64,000 bases of DNA from Cucumis sativus (lineage: Eukaryota; Streptophyta; Magnoliopsida; Cucurbitales; Cucurbitaceae), in contig NC_026657.2 in the NCBI RefSeq assembly GCF_000004075.3, positions 27,312,408 to 27,376,407 on the forward strand. Reading direction: 5' to 3'. A program made the translations under genes and the position numbers. Numbering within the stretch: the first letter of the stretch is position 1; every line of letters begins with the position of its first letter. The notes under the pieces are model-generated. The model saw nothing but the letters and a program-made list of their open reading frames with translations, was not told the DNA's origin and did not search any database. Shown piece by piece: positions 54,418 through 64,000 of the stretch.

Positions 54418-54831
54418 ATGGACATTTCAGGGAAGAGGAAGAGGAACGACAATAATCAAAACGAGGAAGATGAAATCCAGAAATTCAGCGAAATCGTCGA
54501 GAAATTTCGCGCTCCTTACAACTGGTTTAGGGCTCGAATGTCCACTCATTCCGCTGCTGCAACCCATAATGGCGGCGATCGGAAGAAGAAGAAGAAGAAG
54601 CCCAGCGGAAGCGGGGAGGACGAGGATGATGATGATGATGATGTTTGGATGCCCTGTTTTCTTCTGCAGGATTTCGAGGAAGAGGAGGTTATTAAGTCGT
54701 GGAAAGCTAGGGCGGTCCCGAGGCCAGAGACGGCAGGTCCGGCAGCGGAATTTGAAAGCGTCGACGGTGGAAGGGTGGAGGGCGAGAAGGGTAAAAAGGA
54801 GGAAAAGTTAAACCTCCGGCTTTCTCTTTAG
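54418..54831 (+). CDS. Small acidic/basic nuclear-type protein, probable NIM1-interacting (NIMIN-like) protein
   Basis: A single exon of 137 residues. It starts MDISGKRKR, a basic patch suited to nuclear import. A helix-prone EIQKFSEIVEKFRAPYNWFRAR segment (about 20-41) is followed by a Lys run, an Asp/Glu run (about 66-75), then VWMPCFLLQDFEEEEVI, and the protein ends KLNLRLSL. The order of Lys/Glu-rich N terminus, EKF-like helix, W-x-P-x-F-x-x-(E/Q)-D-F motif and C-terminal LxLxL (EAR) repeat is that of plant NIMIN proteins, which bind NPR1/NIM1 and damp salicylate-induced PR gene expression through EAR co-repressors. Family identity rests on these short motifs only, so it is tentative. An unrelated EAR-containing small protein is the alternative. 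Being intronless agrees with NIMIN genes. Confidence 0.6.
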   Translation: MDISGKRKRNDNNQNEEDEIQKFSEIVEKFRAPYNWFRARMSTHSAAATHNGGDRKKKKKKPSGSGEDEDDDDDDVWMPCFLLQDFEEEEVIKSWKARAVPRPETAGPAAEFESVDGGRVEGEKGKKEEKLNLRLSL

Positions 54832-57749
54832 TTTTATTTATGGTATCTTTTCTGGAAAGGTGAAATTAATATATACAATATATATATATTCAAATGCAAA
54901 ACACATGAATGTTAATTACAAAATATTATTAAAATTAAGTAGTAAATATGGCATCTGCTTGCTTCTTTATTTTATTTTATTTTCTTTTACGCACATTTTA
55001 TTTTTATTGTATGGTTAAGTGATTTATAATGTGAATTTTCGTGTAATTAATTGTCTCTTTGTTTGAAAAGCTTTATTAGGCTAAAGAAATACCATTGCTT
55101 CTTTGTTTTTAAAAAGTTAATCTGTCTCCGTCCAAATACTATTTCTATTAACCTAATGAAAACATATCTGTGCCTATACATTTCTTGCATTATTTCTACC
55201 ATCTTTTCAATTATAAACACAAAATTTAAATGCAATTTTTAAAAAATATGAGAACAATTAGCAAATAAGATAAAATTTGATTATTTTAGTTTAGGAATGC
55301 AATAATGAAAATTTTGTTAAATACAAAATATGCTTATTATTGTCAAAGTTGATAAATAAAACTAAAGGATTTTGAAATATAATTAATAAATTAATAAAGA
55401 AAAAGAAAAAGAAAAAAAGTAGGTTGAATATTAGTAAAAAGGAAGTGGGATATATATATTTTTTCCATGGTTTGAGATAGTTGAGCCAATGGGGTGTATT
55501 CAATGAAGTTTCCACTTTATTCCTACGAAACGGCAGCGTTTTTACTCCCATGAAGACGACAGCGTGAGAGATAAGCGCTCCCTCACGTCATACACCCTAC
55601 GTAAGCACATATTAGTTTCTTTTTTACCTCAAACACACGCACAAAATAAATGTTGTATTAAAGTCTCAAAACAAAACAGAATATCCATTTTATATTTCAC
55701 TATTATATTTTCATTGCATGAACTAAATCTCTATACAAAATATAGGGTTTTTTTCTTTTTTTCTTTTTAAAAAAATTTATAATAAATTGATAAAATATTT
55801 ACACAACATAAAATAATTTCAAAAACTGAAAAATGTACAATCCACAAAGAAAAATACAAAAAAAAAAAAAACCCTAATCAACAAGTGGTTAATTGACAAC
55901 AACACATGCGTGTAATTTTTCTTATAAACAATCATGACATGTGATCTCGTAAGAAATGATACATAATGTATCAAATCTAAACATTATTGGTTCAAGATTG
56001 TATACCAATTGGATCTTTTATATTTGATGAATGATTTTGTACAAATATTATTTAGATTTGTTACATGATCATGCACCAAAATCTAAATGATCGTGTACCA
56101 ATATTCCAATGATTTTTGTTCAAAATTGATGATTGATTGAAAACAAAGATGACGACTTCAAGAAAATATAAAAGAAAAATTGTAGAAGAAGAGAAGAAAG
56201 AGAGAAAAAGGAACAAGAAGGAAACTGAAAAGTGTCAATGACGAACCAAATATATTTAAAAAAACTGCCTTACTAATCTTTTTTATTTTGTTTACAGCGG
56301 TAAATACTTTTATATTTTATTATATTTATGAAAATTAATAAAAATAAATAAATTAAAATAAGTAAATAATAACACTAATGTTTTTATTTTTTATTTTTTA
56401 TAATAAATGTTAGTTAGGTTAAGGTAGGTACTTATATAATTCTATAGTATGTTTAGTGACATTTTCATAGAATTGAGAGCTCGACATGTTCATAAAAGTT
56501 TATTATTGTTTATTTTTTAGGTAGGTAATTTTAAATGATGTTTGTTTGTGTTTGAATAAGTTCAAAATGAGACGAGCATAACCATTTTGCATCAACATAT
56601 GTATCTGGGATGTTAGTTTTTAGAAAAATCATACACTGTGAGATTGGAGTTGGAGTTGGATTTTATTTTCTAAATTTTAAATTAGGGGTAAAGGTAAATT
56701 AAATCACTATGTTTATGGTCATTAAGCAGTTACAAAATCTGGTACTACAAAAATTAACAAAGCCACAATTTCTTTCTTTCTTTCTTTCTCTTTTAATTTT
56801 GTTTAGTTATTTTAAAATTTCATATTTAAAGAAAATAAAAGGTCATTGTTTGCTTAGAAATCTTGAAATAATGTAGCTATTTGTTATAAATTTCAGTTAT
56901 GGAGTTTATGGATTGAACGTATTTATATACTTTTTCATATGATGACCAAAAGACTAAAACTAGCAACAATTATTCAAAATCTAACATCAAATAATAGTCT
57001 ATATATTCACATTGTCACAGATTTCAATATTGTACCATAAATTACAAGACGTGGTATTTTTCCACCTCCTTGTATGAAGCCTACTTGTTCCAAATAGAGT
57101 AGAAGATATAGGTTGATCTTCACATACTTTCACGACTAACCCAATATATATTTTCACACACATTATCTTTCTGATTAGGCTAAGGCTCAAATGATGAATA
57201 CACAATGTGTGAAAAATGTATTTGGAAAGACGACGATAGCTTTAGCTTTTGCTATACTCTTGTGCTAATAAGATATGGACACTAGCAAATTTAACCACAC
57301 CAATAGTGCAACTTGAGAAACATAACCACCGATTAGAAAAAAGTGAAGATCTTCTTGGTTGCTAATAGCAAAGACATATACAACGTTTCACATTGTACAG
57401 ATATATCTTAGAACCAAATCGAACTTATCTGAATTTACCTCACTTATTTTATAAATTTATTGTAAAAAGTCAGTCAAACTTTATAACGACATCCACAATC
57501 AACCCTTTCATTTGACCACCAACATATATTATTTCTCACACTTTCCATTCACCCCAAACCAACATATATACGAGGCATCCTAACAAAAATGTGTTACATA
57601 CATGTTCAAAAAATTTAAAAAGTAAAAAAAAAATCAGGGACAATATAAAATCTAAGTGTAATCTCGGTCAAAATTTGAAACCCTACACTAATTTGGGGCA
57701 AAAAAACAAAAGAACTTAACTAAGAATGATAGATTTCTACTGAGATTAC
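54832..57749. other. Intergenic AT-rich DNA with a dispersed repeat copy
   Basis: The NIMIN-like 3' UTR is followed by AT-rich DNA without a supported gene. Copy B of the dispersed repeat (55743-56352) and a TTTC run (about 56770-56790) lie here. No RNA gene was recognised. Confidence 0.6.
55743..56352 (+). repeat. Dispersed repeat family, copy B (longest)
   Basis: Its 5' half matches copy A (40471-40712) and its 3' half matches copy C (14353-14583), in the same block order, so it bridges the other two. Notable phrases are TAGGGTTTTTTT at the start, AACAATCATGACATGTGATC, AATGATCGTGTACCAA, TTGATGATTGATTGAAAAC and TATTATATTTATGAAAATTA at the end. No protein was recognised; probably a non-autonomous transposon. 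Confidence 0.7.
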
Positions 57750-57905
57750 GTAAACACATAGTGAACGACAAAACTTTGTGAACACTAAATGATAAAATTT
57801 TGTAAACGCAGGGAACGACAAAATTTCGTAAACGCAATGAATGATAAGATTTCGTAAATACAGTGGAACAACAAAATTTCGTAAACACGGTGTACAACAA
57901 ATTAA
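57750..57905. repeat. Minisatellite, about 26-bp unit, six copies
   Basis: Units begin GTAAACRC or a close variant at 57750, 57778, 57802, 57828, 57854 and 57881 (spacing 24-28) and contain a GAACGACAAAATTTC-like core. Similarity between neighbours is high in the middle and falls at the edges. Confidence 0.85.
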
Positions 57906-58767
57906 ATGAAAGCCAAATTTAACTAAAACTAAAATAAAATCTAATACCTATACAGTAAACAACAAATTTAATAAATATAAAAAAAATTGTATTGGGTGAC
58001 ACAGTATAAATATCATTTACCACAAAGATTTTCAATTTTGCAAATATAGCAACTTTCTAATTTTTTTTTTATATTTTATATTTTAATCTTTTCATTTTTC
58101 TAAAAATGCCCTTCTCTGAATCTTCACTATTTTCTCTTCCTCTTTCATTTCCTTTTTGGATCGTTCTCCTTCATTCTCTTTTTATTTTAATTGTTCTCCG
58201 TCACTTTTTCATTCTCTTTTTAACGTTCATGTTATTATAACTTTTTCATTCTCTTTTTAACGTTCATGTTATTATCACTTTTTCTCTTCCTCTTCTTGGT
58301 CTTCTTCATCACTCCTTCAATCTCCACAGTTCCTGGTTTCTCCTCTTCTCCTTGTCTTTTTCTCCCTCTTCTCCACCGTTCTTCTTCAGATATGTATTTC
58401 TTCCTATATTCTTTTTTAAAGCCGTAATATTCTTTCCTATATTTTGGTGTCCGAAATTGGCAAGGGATTTTGATCATCATCTTTTTTCTTTCTTCTTTAG
58501 TGAATCGACCATCATCTATTCGAAATTAAGGCTAAGATTTGTTCTTCCTCATCTCTTTTACCGAAAGGGGCTTTGTAGAGCTTTGTTTTATTTATTTACG
58601 TTTGATTATGTTTTTTTATATAAATTTTTATCAGTTTTTATATCAGTGATATAATGTACTTATATTATATGTATTAGTTGACTAATACATTTACTACGTA
58701 TTTTTTATTTTTCCAAATTTGTTGTAGTTCATTGTAGTTATGGTTAAGCTTGCAGTAATTATTTTTC
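57906..58767. other. AT-rich DNA and CT-rich leader-like segment before the MULE remnant
   Basis: From about 58090 to 58400 the plus strand is rich in CTTCTC/TTCTCC phrases, with a local duplication of ATTCTCTTTTTAACGTTCATGTTATTAT (58212-58239 and 58249-58276). This looks like the transcribed leader of the decayed Mutator-like element that follows. No intact gene was seen. Confidence 0.45.
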
Positions 58768-59330
58768 ATGTGGTCAATGAATGAGCGACAGTACTATGTG
58801 GATTACAAAACAAATTGTGTTTTGGTTAATGGAGTGATATCATCATTTGATTCTTTTTTTGTATGAACTTGATACGTAACTAAAATTCAGGATGAATCAT
58901 GTATAGAATTTTCAATTTTGTTGCCTATAGGTAGTAATGGTGCTCATTATGTTCTTAATATTGTTGAAAATTAAGATGTAACTTAGTTCTTGACATTAAT
59001 TAAGGATCAATCTACCCAATATCCTTTAGTTGCTCATTTATATATACAGTTTTGGATGTTTAATTGATTATTCAACTTTTTCCATAGTTGAGACTGATTT
59101 GGGAGGTGAATTAACAATTTTTTAAAAATGTTGATATTACCAATATTAAGAATGAGTTGACTTTTAAGGAGAAATGATTTGTTTTGTACGTAGTAAATAA
59201 ATTTTGTTGAAGTCATTCCGCTGTCAAGACTAATTTTGAATTTAAGACATTGAGATCTAATTCAAGATTTATTGAGTTGGAATGTAATGAAGATGTTGTC
59301 TTTGGTTTGTTAGAGAATCACGTTACGTTA
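58768..59330 (+). pseudogene. Decayed Mutator-like (MULE/MuDR) transposase, N-terminal part
   Basis: Conceptual pieces in shifting frames follow the order of plant MULE proteins. MWSMNERQYYVDYK comes first, then NCVLVNGVISSF, ESCIEFSILLPIGSNGAHYV (about 58890-58950), TQYPLVAHLY, KNVDITNIKNELTFKEK and KTNFEFKTLRSNSRFIELEC (about 59225-59284). The last block resembles the MuDR DNA-binding domain start, where a V-K-x-x-F-E-F-K-x-x-x-S-x-x-x-x-x-x-x-x-C pattern is typical. Several stop codons and frame changes show it is dead. The catalytic DDE part is absent. The assignment is from pattern recognition of the family, not from a search. Confidence 0.65.
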
Positions 59331-59389
59331 TATGTATTAGTTTTGCATTAGTTTTGTATTTCAATGTTGTGATGTACTTATATTATATA

Positions 59390-59990
59390 TATTAAGTATA
59401 TGAATGATATAACTTAGTGTATCAAACATATAATATGTATCAAAGTGTACTGGTGAAGTATATTAAGTGTATTAACAGAACCTCAAATGTATCACGTGTA
59501 TTTTAATCAATTGAGTGTATCAGTAAACATAGAAAGTGTACCAATACCATCAAGGGTATCAAACATATGATATATATCAAATGTGTTAAATTTGTCTGAT
59601 ATATCAATGAAGTATAAAATGTTTATCACTAGTATTTAGTGTATCAAACTTATAGAGTGTATTAAACTCATCAAGTGTATGAACAAATCGATAATACAAC
59701 AAATGACTTTGAAAAAAGTGTGCTAGTAACGAAGAGTGAAAAATATAATAGATTATTGGGGCACTTGCAAAAATGGCAAAACAAGTTCTAATAATTAAGT
59801 TCATAGCACATATACTTTATTATTTACGAAAATGACAAAAACAAAGTCCAACCCACACATCATGTGGTAAATGTCACAAATGCCCTCATTACTATTATAC
59901 AATTGATACACCTTATACAACATCTGATACACCTAATACTTCTTGATACACTCGATGCACATAATACTCTTTGATACACTTGATACCCTT
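59390..59990. repeat. GTGTATCA motif array, both orientations
   Basis: Between about 59415 and 59690, GTGTATCA or one-base variants (with AGTGTATT, AAGTGTAC) recur many times on the plus strand. From about 59896 to 59990 the complement TGATACAC recurs (TTGATACACC, CTGATACACC, TTGATACACT). Together they form a loose inverted array around a 200-bp spacer. It immediately follows the MULE remnant and precedes the CACTA element. Confidence 0.75.
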
Positions 59991-60003
59991 GGGTCTTAAT
60001 ACG

Positions 60004-62330
60004 CATTGCAAGAAATCATGCGTCGGGAAAATGGACGTCAATAGAAGCTGATGTTTCCTGACGTATCTTGACGCACATTGGGGGAATGCATTTTTGCCGA
60101 CACATACACATGACAGTCAAAACTACCTGTAAGAACTAAATACACTGTTAGGGTTCCCCCGACGTCCCAAAAGAAACGTCAGGAATAGCTCCATTCTACC
60201 CATGTCGAAATTGTCGCGTTGGAGGAGGGACATATAATTAATTGTGTCGTTTGACCTTCCTCCGACGTGGTGACATTAGAGGAAGGACAAATCATTAATT
60301 GTATGTTTCGCCTTTCACTGACATGGTGTTAGAAATTTCGGGAATAGGGTTCATTTATTCCTGATGTGTCATTAATCGTGTCAGGAATAAGGTGATATTC
60401 CCAACACTTTTGGGGTGCGTCGGGAGTTCTCTGTCATTTTAACTCCAATTCTTTACAGAATCAAAACAGAAAAGAGAAAGAAAAATGAGAGAGGGAGACC
60501 GAGAAGAATGAGAGAAAGGGAGATCGAGAAGAAGAAGAGGGGATTCGTCGTCGTTGTCGTCGTCGTTGCCGTCACATTATTGATATATATTAGTTTGATG
60601 TGATTTTTGTTTTATTTACTTTACAAATTAGGATTTTGAATTAGAAATTAAGGTTTTGAATAAGTTTTTGTTTTAGGAATTGTATTTTGAATTATATTCT
60701 GGTTCAGAATTTACGAATTGGGTGTTTGATTAAGGAATCGATCTTGCATATTTTTGTTTTAGAAAATTTTCAAGTATATTTTTTAGGTGATTTCTACTAC
60801 CAAGAAGAAATCCAAATGTATGAATAATTTGTTAATTAATTGTAATGAAATGTGCAAATTAAGTAGGTTAAGAAGATTGAAGAGTTTAAGGAAGTAAAAT
60901 TTGAGAGAAATAGTATAAAATGATATATTTAAGAAAATTGAGAAATTAATATTTTGTAGAAAAAAAAAAAGAGAGAAAAAGGGAAGGGAAGAGAAAGGAG
61001 GGGACACTTCAAATTCTATGTTTATTTAGTTGATTAAATTGTATTGTTGAGTACTGAATACGATTGTATTTATACGATGAGGGATACAACAATGACTATC
61101 CTGCTAGTAGATATACTAGGGTGTTTGGTTAGTTTGTTTTGACCGTAATTGTAACCTTTTGTAGTTTGAACTTAGATTCAGTTAGAAGTGAGGGATGATT
61201 TGGCATAACTTATTCATGGGGTAATTAAATTTAGAGTTTGATAGAGATTAATAATATAGGACTAATGATCAAACAATTTTATGTTTTAGGTCTTTAATGA
61301 TGGACAAGAGTTGGATGAAAGTGAGGAATAAGTTATCGGTTGAGTATAGAGAGGGTGTGTCCCAATTTTTAGAGATTGCCAAGTTCCACGTCGATGCTTA
61401 CAGACGAATAAGGTGTCCATGTAAGAGATGTATGAACTCAAATTGGTACTCATTAGAGGGTGTGGAGCAATATCTTTGACCATCAGAATATCCCCCTCTT
61501 ATATAGAATGGTTGTATCATTGAGATCTAGTGAACTTACATAGAGGTATTGGAAGATTTGATGAAGGAACCATTAGTAACCCCTTTTGATGAAGAAACTA
61601 GTAGTAATCTTTTTGATGAAGAAGATGAAATGTTTGATATGCTTAATGATTTACAAGCTTCGATTGAACACGAACAGGGAATAGAAGCTCTGATTGGGGT
61701 AGATATAGAAGAAGAAACATCAAACATATTTCATGACTTATTGAATGAAGCTCGTAGTGAGTTATACCCGGATTGTTCTGAATACTCTTCCCTGAAGTTT
61801 TTGGTTAAGATGATGCACATAAAAGTTTTAAACGGTTGGAGTAACAAGTCATTTGACATGATGTTAGGCTTAATAAAGAGTGCGTTTCCAATGTTCCTAG
61901 TTTTCATTCTATGAAGCTAAACGAAAATTGCGTGACTTGGGGCTGGGATATGAAACTATTCATGCTTGTAAGTACAATTATGAGGGTATTGGAAGGAGTT
62001 TGAGGATATATAATTTTGTCCAACTTGCGGTGAGTCTCTGTACAAGGTTAGTCCTAATAACAAAGAAAAAAAATTTCGCATAAGGTATTGCGTCACTTTT
62101 CTTTGATACAGAGATTACAATGCTTATTTGTTTCGTAAGAAGGATCCTCTAACATGAGATGACACCATGAAAAACATGTTCAAACAGATGATGTGTTGAG
62201 GCATCCAACCGATGAGGACATCGGTTGGATGTAAACATTTTGATTCTGAATTTTCTGATTTCGCTGCAGATGCACGAAACATTCATCCTGCAGTTATTGA
62301 AAGATCAATTCGTTCAAATGTTAGTATATA
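60004..62330 (+). mobile_element. Decayed coding CACTA (En/Spm) element, right end not seen
   Basis: The left end reads CATTGCAAGAAATCATGCG, a mutated form of CACTACAAGAAAT. About 400 bp of subterminal CGACGT / GACGTC / CCGACGT motifs follow, then a GAGAGAGGGAGA leader and CGTCGTCGTTG stretch (60485-60575) like those of the short element at 38490. Transposase remnants run 61297-62330. No matching TTGTAGTG right end was found up to 64000, so the end is lost or outside the window. Confidence 0.7.
61297..62330 (+). pseudogene. CACTA transposase, broken
   Basis: The frame at 61300 reads MDKSWMKVRNKLSVEYREGV and keeps the metal-binding-like RIRCPCKRCMNSNW motif, the transposase-associated domain. 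After a stop at about 61478, the frame 61549-61914 carries an acidic linker, then a stretch beginning YPDCSEYSSLKFLVKMMHIK and NGWSNKSFDMMLGLI, the usual start of the transposase core. Later pieces in other frames include KFRIRYCVTFL, KNMFKQMM, and KHFDSEFSDFAADARNIHP near 62230-62287, matching the conserved WxHFDxxFPxFAxDPRNVRL region. Stops and frameshifts separate them, and catalytic residues downstream are absent. Confidence 0.85.
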
Positions 62331-64000
62331 GTATTATTGTATATAATATGAGGTATATATATACTAAAACATAGAACATAACTATTATAGATTTCAGATA
62401 TATTAAAGTATAATGTAATCAAATACATTTATAAAGAAAAAATATGTATGTATGATCATGTTGTTTACTACTGTTTTAGTAATATTTACTATATAAACAA
62501 AAAATTTAAAACAAATTATGTAGGAATTATGTATATATAAGGTATTATTGTATATAATATGGGGTATATATACTAAATAACATATATAAATTCGGTGTAT
62601 ATTTTATTAGTGAAATATTTTTATATCAATTTGTTTATGTATTTATATTCATATCTTACGTAGTATATAATACGTTATGTTTGAAATAATATTGATTATG
62701 TATTAAAGTTGTTTATGTTTACAGGAACATGAATGAGAAATAATTATGATGAGTATATGTAATATATGTCATTAAAACATTAGTTCTTTTCTATTATATG
62801 TAATGTTGAGGAAAACTGAATATGATTGTAATGTAGGGACTTTGATGAAAGAATTGAACATCTAGGGAATTGTATGAAAAAAAAATATTCAGTAACGTAG
62901 ATGTAAGAAATATAATCCATGTTATATGCAGTAAGAAAAAAACACAGAACATAAAAAAAATGTATATGTATTATTGAATATATGCAGTGATATATATGTA
63001 ACAAATCACAAAACATAAATGAATTTTTCAATAACATATATGTAAGAAATATAAAAAAGATAAGGAATGAATATATAGTCTGCGTATATATTGGAATATA
63101 TACGCACTAAGAAAAATAACATAATATGAAAATAGTAATGGTCATCCTGTTACAGGTATAAGTTATTAAATAATATAATTGTCAATAATATATAAAAGAA
63201 CATCATTCTGAAAAATTAAACAACGATTATAATAGAAAGTTAGATGTGATATATATGTAATAAATGAAATATATAACCTATTCTATTTTGCGGGAATATT
63301 AAAAACTTAGTATAATTATAAATAATATGTGGTATATATTTAATAATTCATGTCAACAAAACAATGATACTTTACGGGTATATAGTTAATTAATGTTGTA
63401 CACAGTATGATAATGAAAATTTATAATAGACAAGTGACGGAAAACATACTGTAAAATATGTGTATATATGTGTTTTTGAAATATATGGAATGGAAAATAA
63501 TGAAAATAATTGAAAATATCTACTAATCGGAGCTCTACTAAGAAGAAAAAAATACAGAAAAAACCGACCAAATACTAACCGGAAGGAAACGAAATCTACG
63601 GAAAATAGTAACGTTAATGAAAAGGATGTTGAAAGATAAAGAAAAATGCGAAGAAAATTGGGTGTTTGTTTGTCAGCGACGAAATCAATGAAAATTTGAA
63701 AGGTTGAGGTTATGGAAATTAAAGGTAGACGGCGACAATTGAAAATTGATTGGAGCTTGGTGATTAAGATGAAACAAATCCCACGTAATGATAAATTAAT
63801 TGTAATAAATTACCATATTGGATTATATTTTGTATTATACTTCAATATAAAATATAGTTAAATAATTTCTATACTAATAACATACAATAATATAAGAAAA
63901 TAATTACTATGACAGTAAATTTAAAGTATCTTTAATAGGGAGGTAATTTAAAATTAATTATGAATATAATATATAATATATGATTATTAGAATGTTATTA
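62331..64000. other. AT-rich tail without recognisable genes
   Basis: Extremely AT-rich DNA with many short ATATAT/GTATAT phrases such as GTATATATAC. The phrase GTATTATTGTATATAATATG(A/G)GGTATATA occurs at about 62330 and 62540, indicating a local duplication. No protein or RNA gene was seen. Confidence 0.6.

Overview
The window is nuclear DNA of a flowering plant, almost certainly a eudicot. The genes have GT-AG introns, the tRNA genes carry the plant 'CAA' leader, intergenic DNA is very AT-rich, and transposons are of plant CACTA and Mutator types. The overall look fits a small cucurbit-type genome such as Cucumis, but this is an impression and not a proof. I reconstructed four genes exon by exon with every splice phase checked (WDR6-like, rolling-stone-like, shaggy-like kinase, polygalacturonase). 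One intronless gene is less certain.

Left part (1-20 kb). A WDR6/Trm734-type WD40 gene runs on the minus strand from 9724 past the left edge (15 exons, about 1,002 codons visible). It is followed by three tRNA genes: two identical tRNA-Ala(UGC) genes on the minus strand around one tRNA-Phe(GAA) gene on the plus strand. The first tRNA-Ala abuts an exact-looking 80-bp tandem duplication that also copies the end of the tRNA gene. From 19793 to 15799 on the minus strand lies an 8-exon gene for a 313-residue multi-pass membrane protein of the rolling-stone-like family.

Middle (20-43 kb). Long AT-rich intergenic DNA holds a broken ribosomal protein eS28 (RPS28) copy, a CACTA transposase scrap and simple repeats. 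A complete 12-exon clade-I shaggy/GSK3-like kinase gene (409 residues) lies at 32171-34530, with a pyrimidine-rich 5' leader that contains an intron. A 1.38-kb non-autonomous CACTA element (38490-39868) has recognisable terminal repeats, a 3-bp target duplication and a large internal fold-back.

Right part (43-64 kb). A 5-exon secreted polygalacturonase gene (483 residues, GH28, all four signature motifs) lies at 43095-45623. About 8.8 kb of AT-rich repeat-laden DNA follows, then a single-exon NIMIN-like gene with a C-terminal EAR motif (54418-54831). The last 8 kb is mostly transposon debris: minisatellites, a decayed Mutator-like transposase, an array of GTGTATCA motifs in both orientations, and a decayed coding CACTA element starting near 60004.

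The genes do not form a pathway. They are independent housekeeping, signalling and cell-wall genes, as is usual in plants. The most interesting structure outside genes is the CACTA pair (short element with fold-back plus coding relative), the tRNA-junction duplication, the eS28 pseudogene and a dispersed repeat family with three copies in the window. I found no clearly new biological system.
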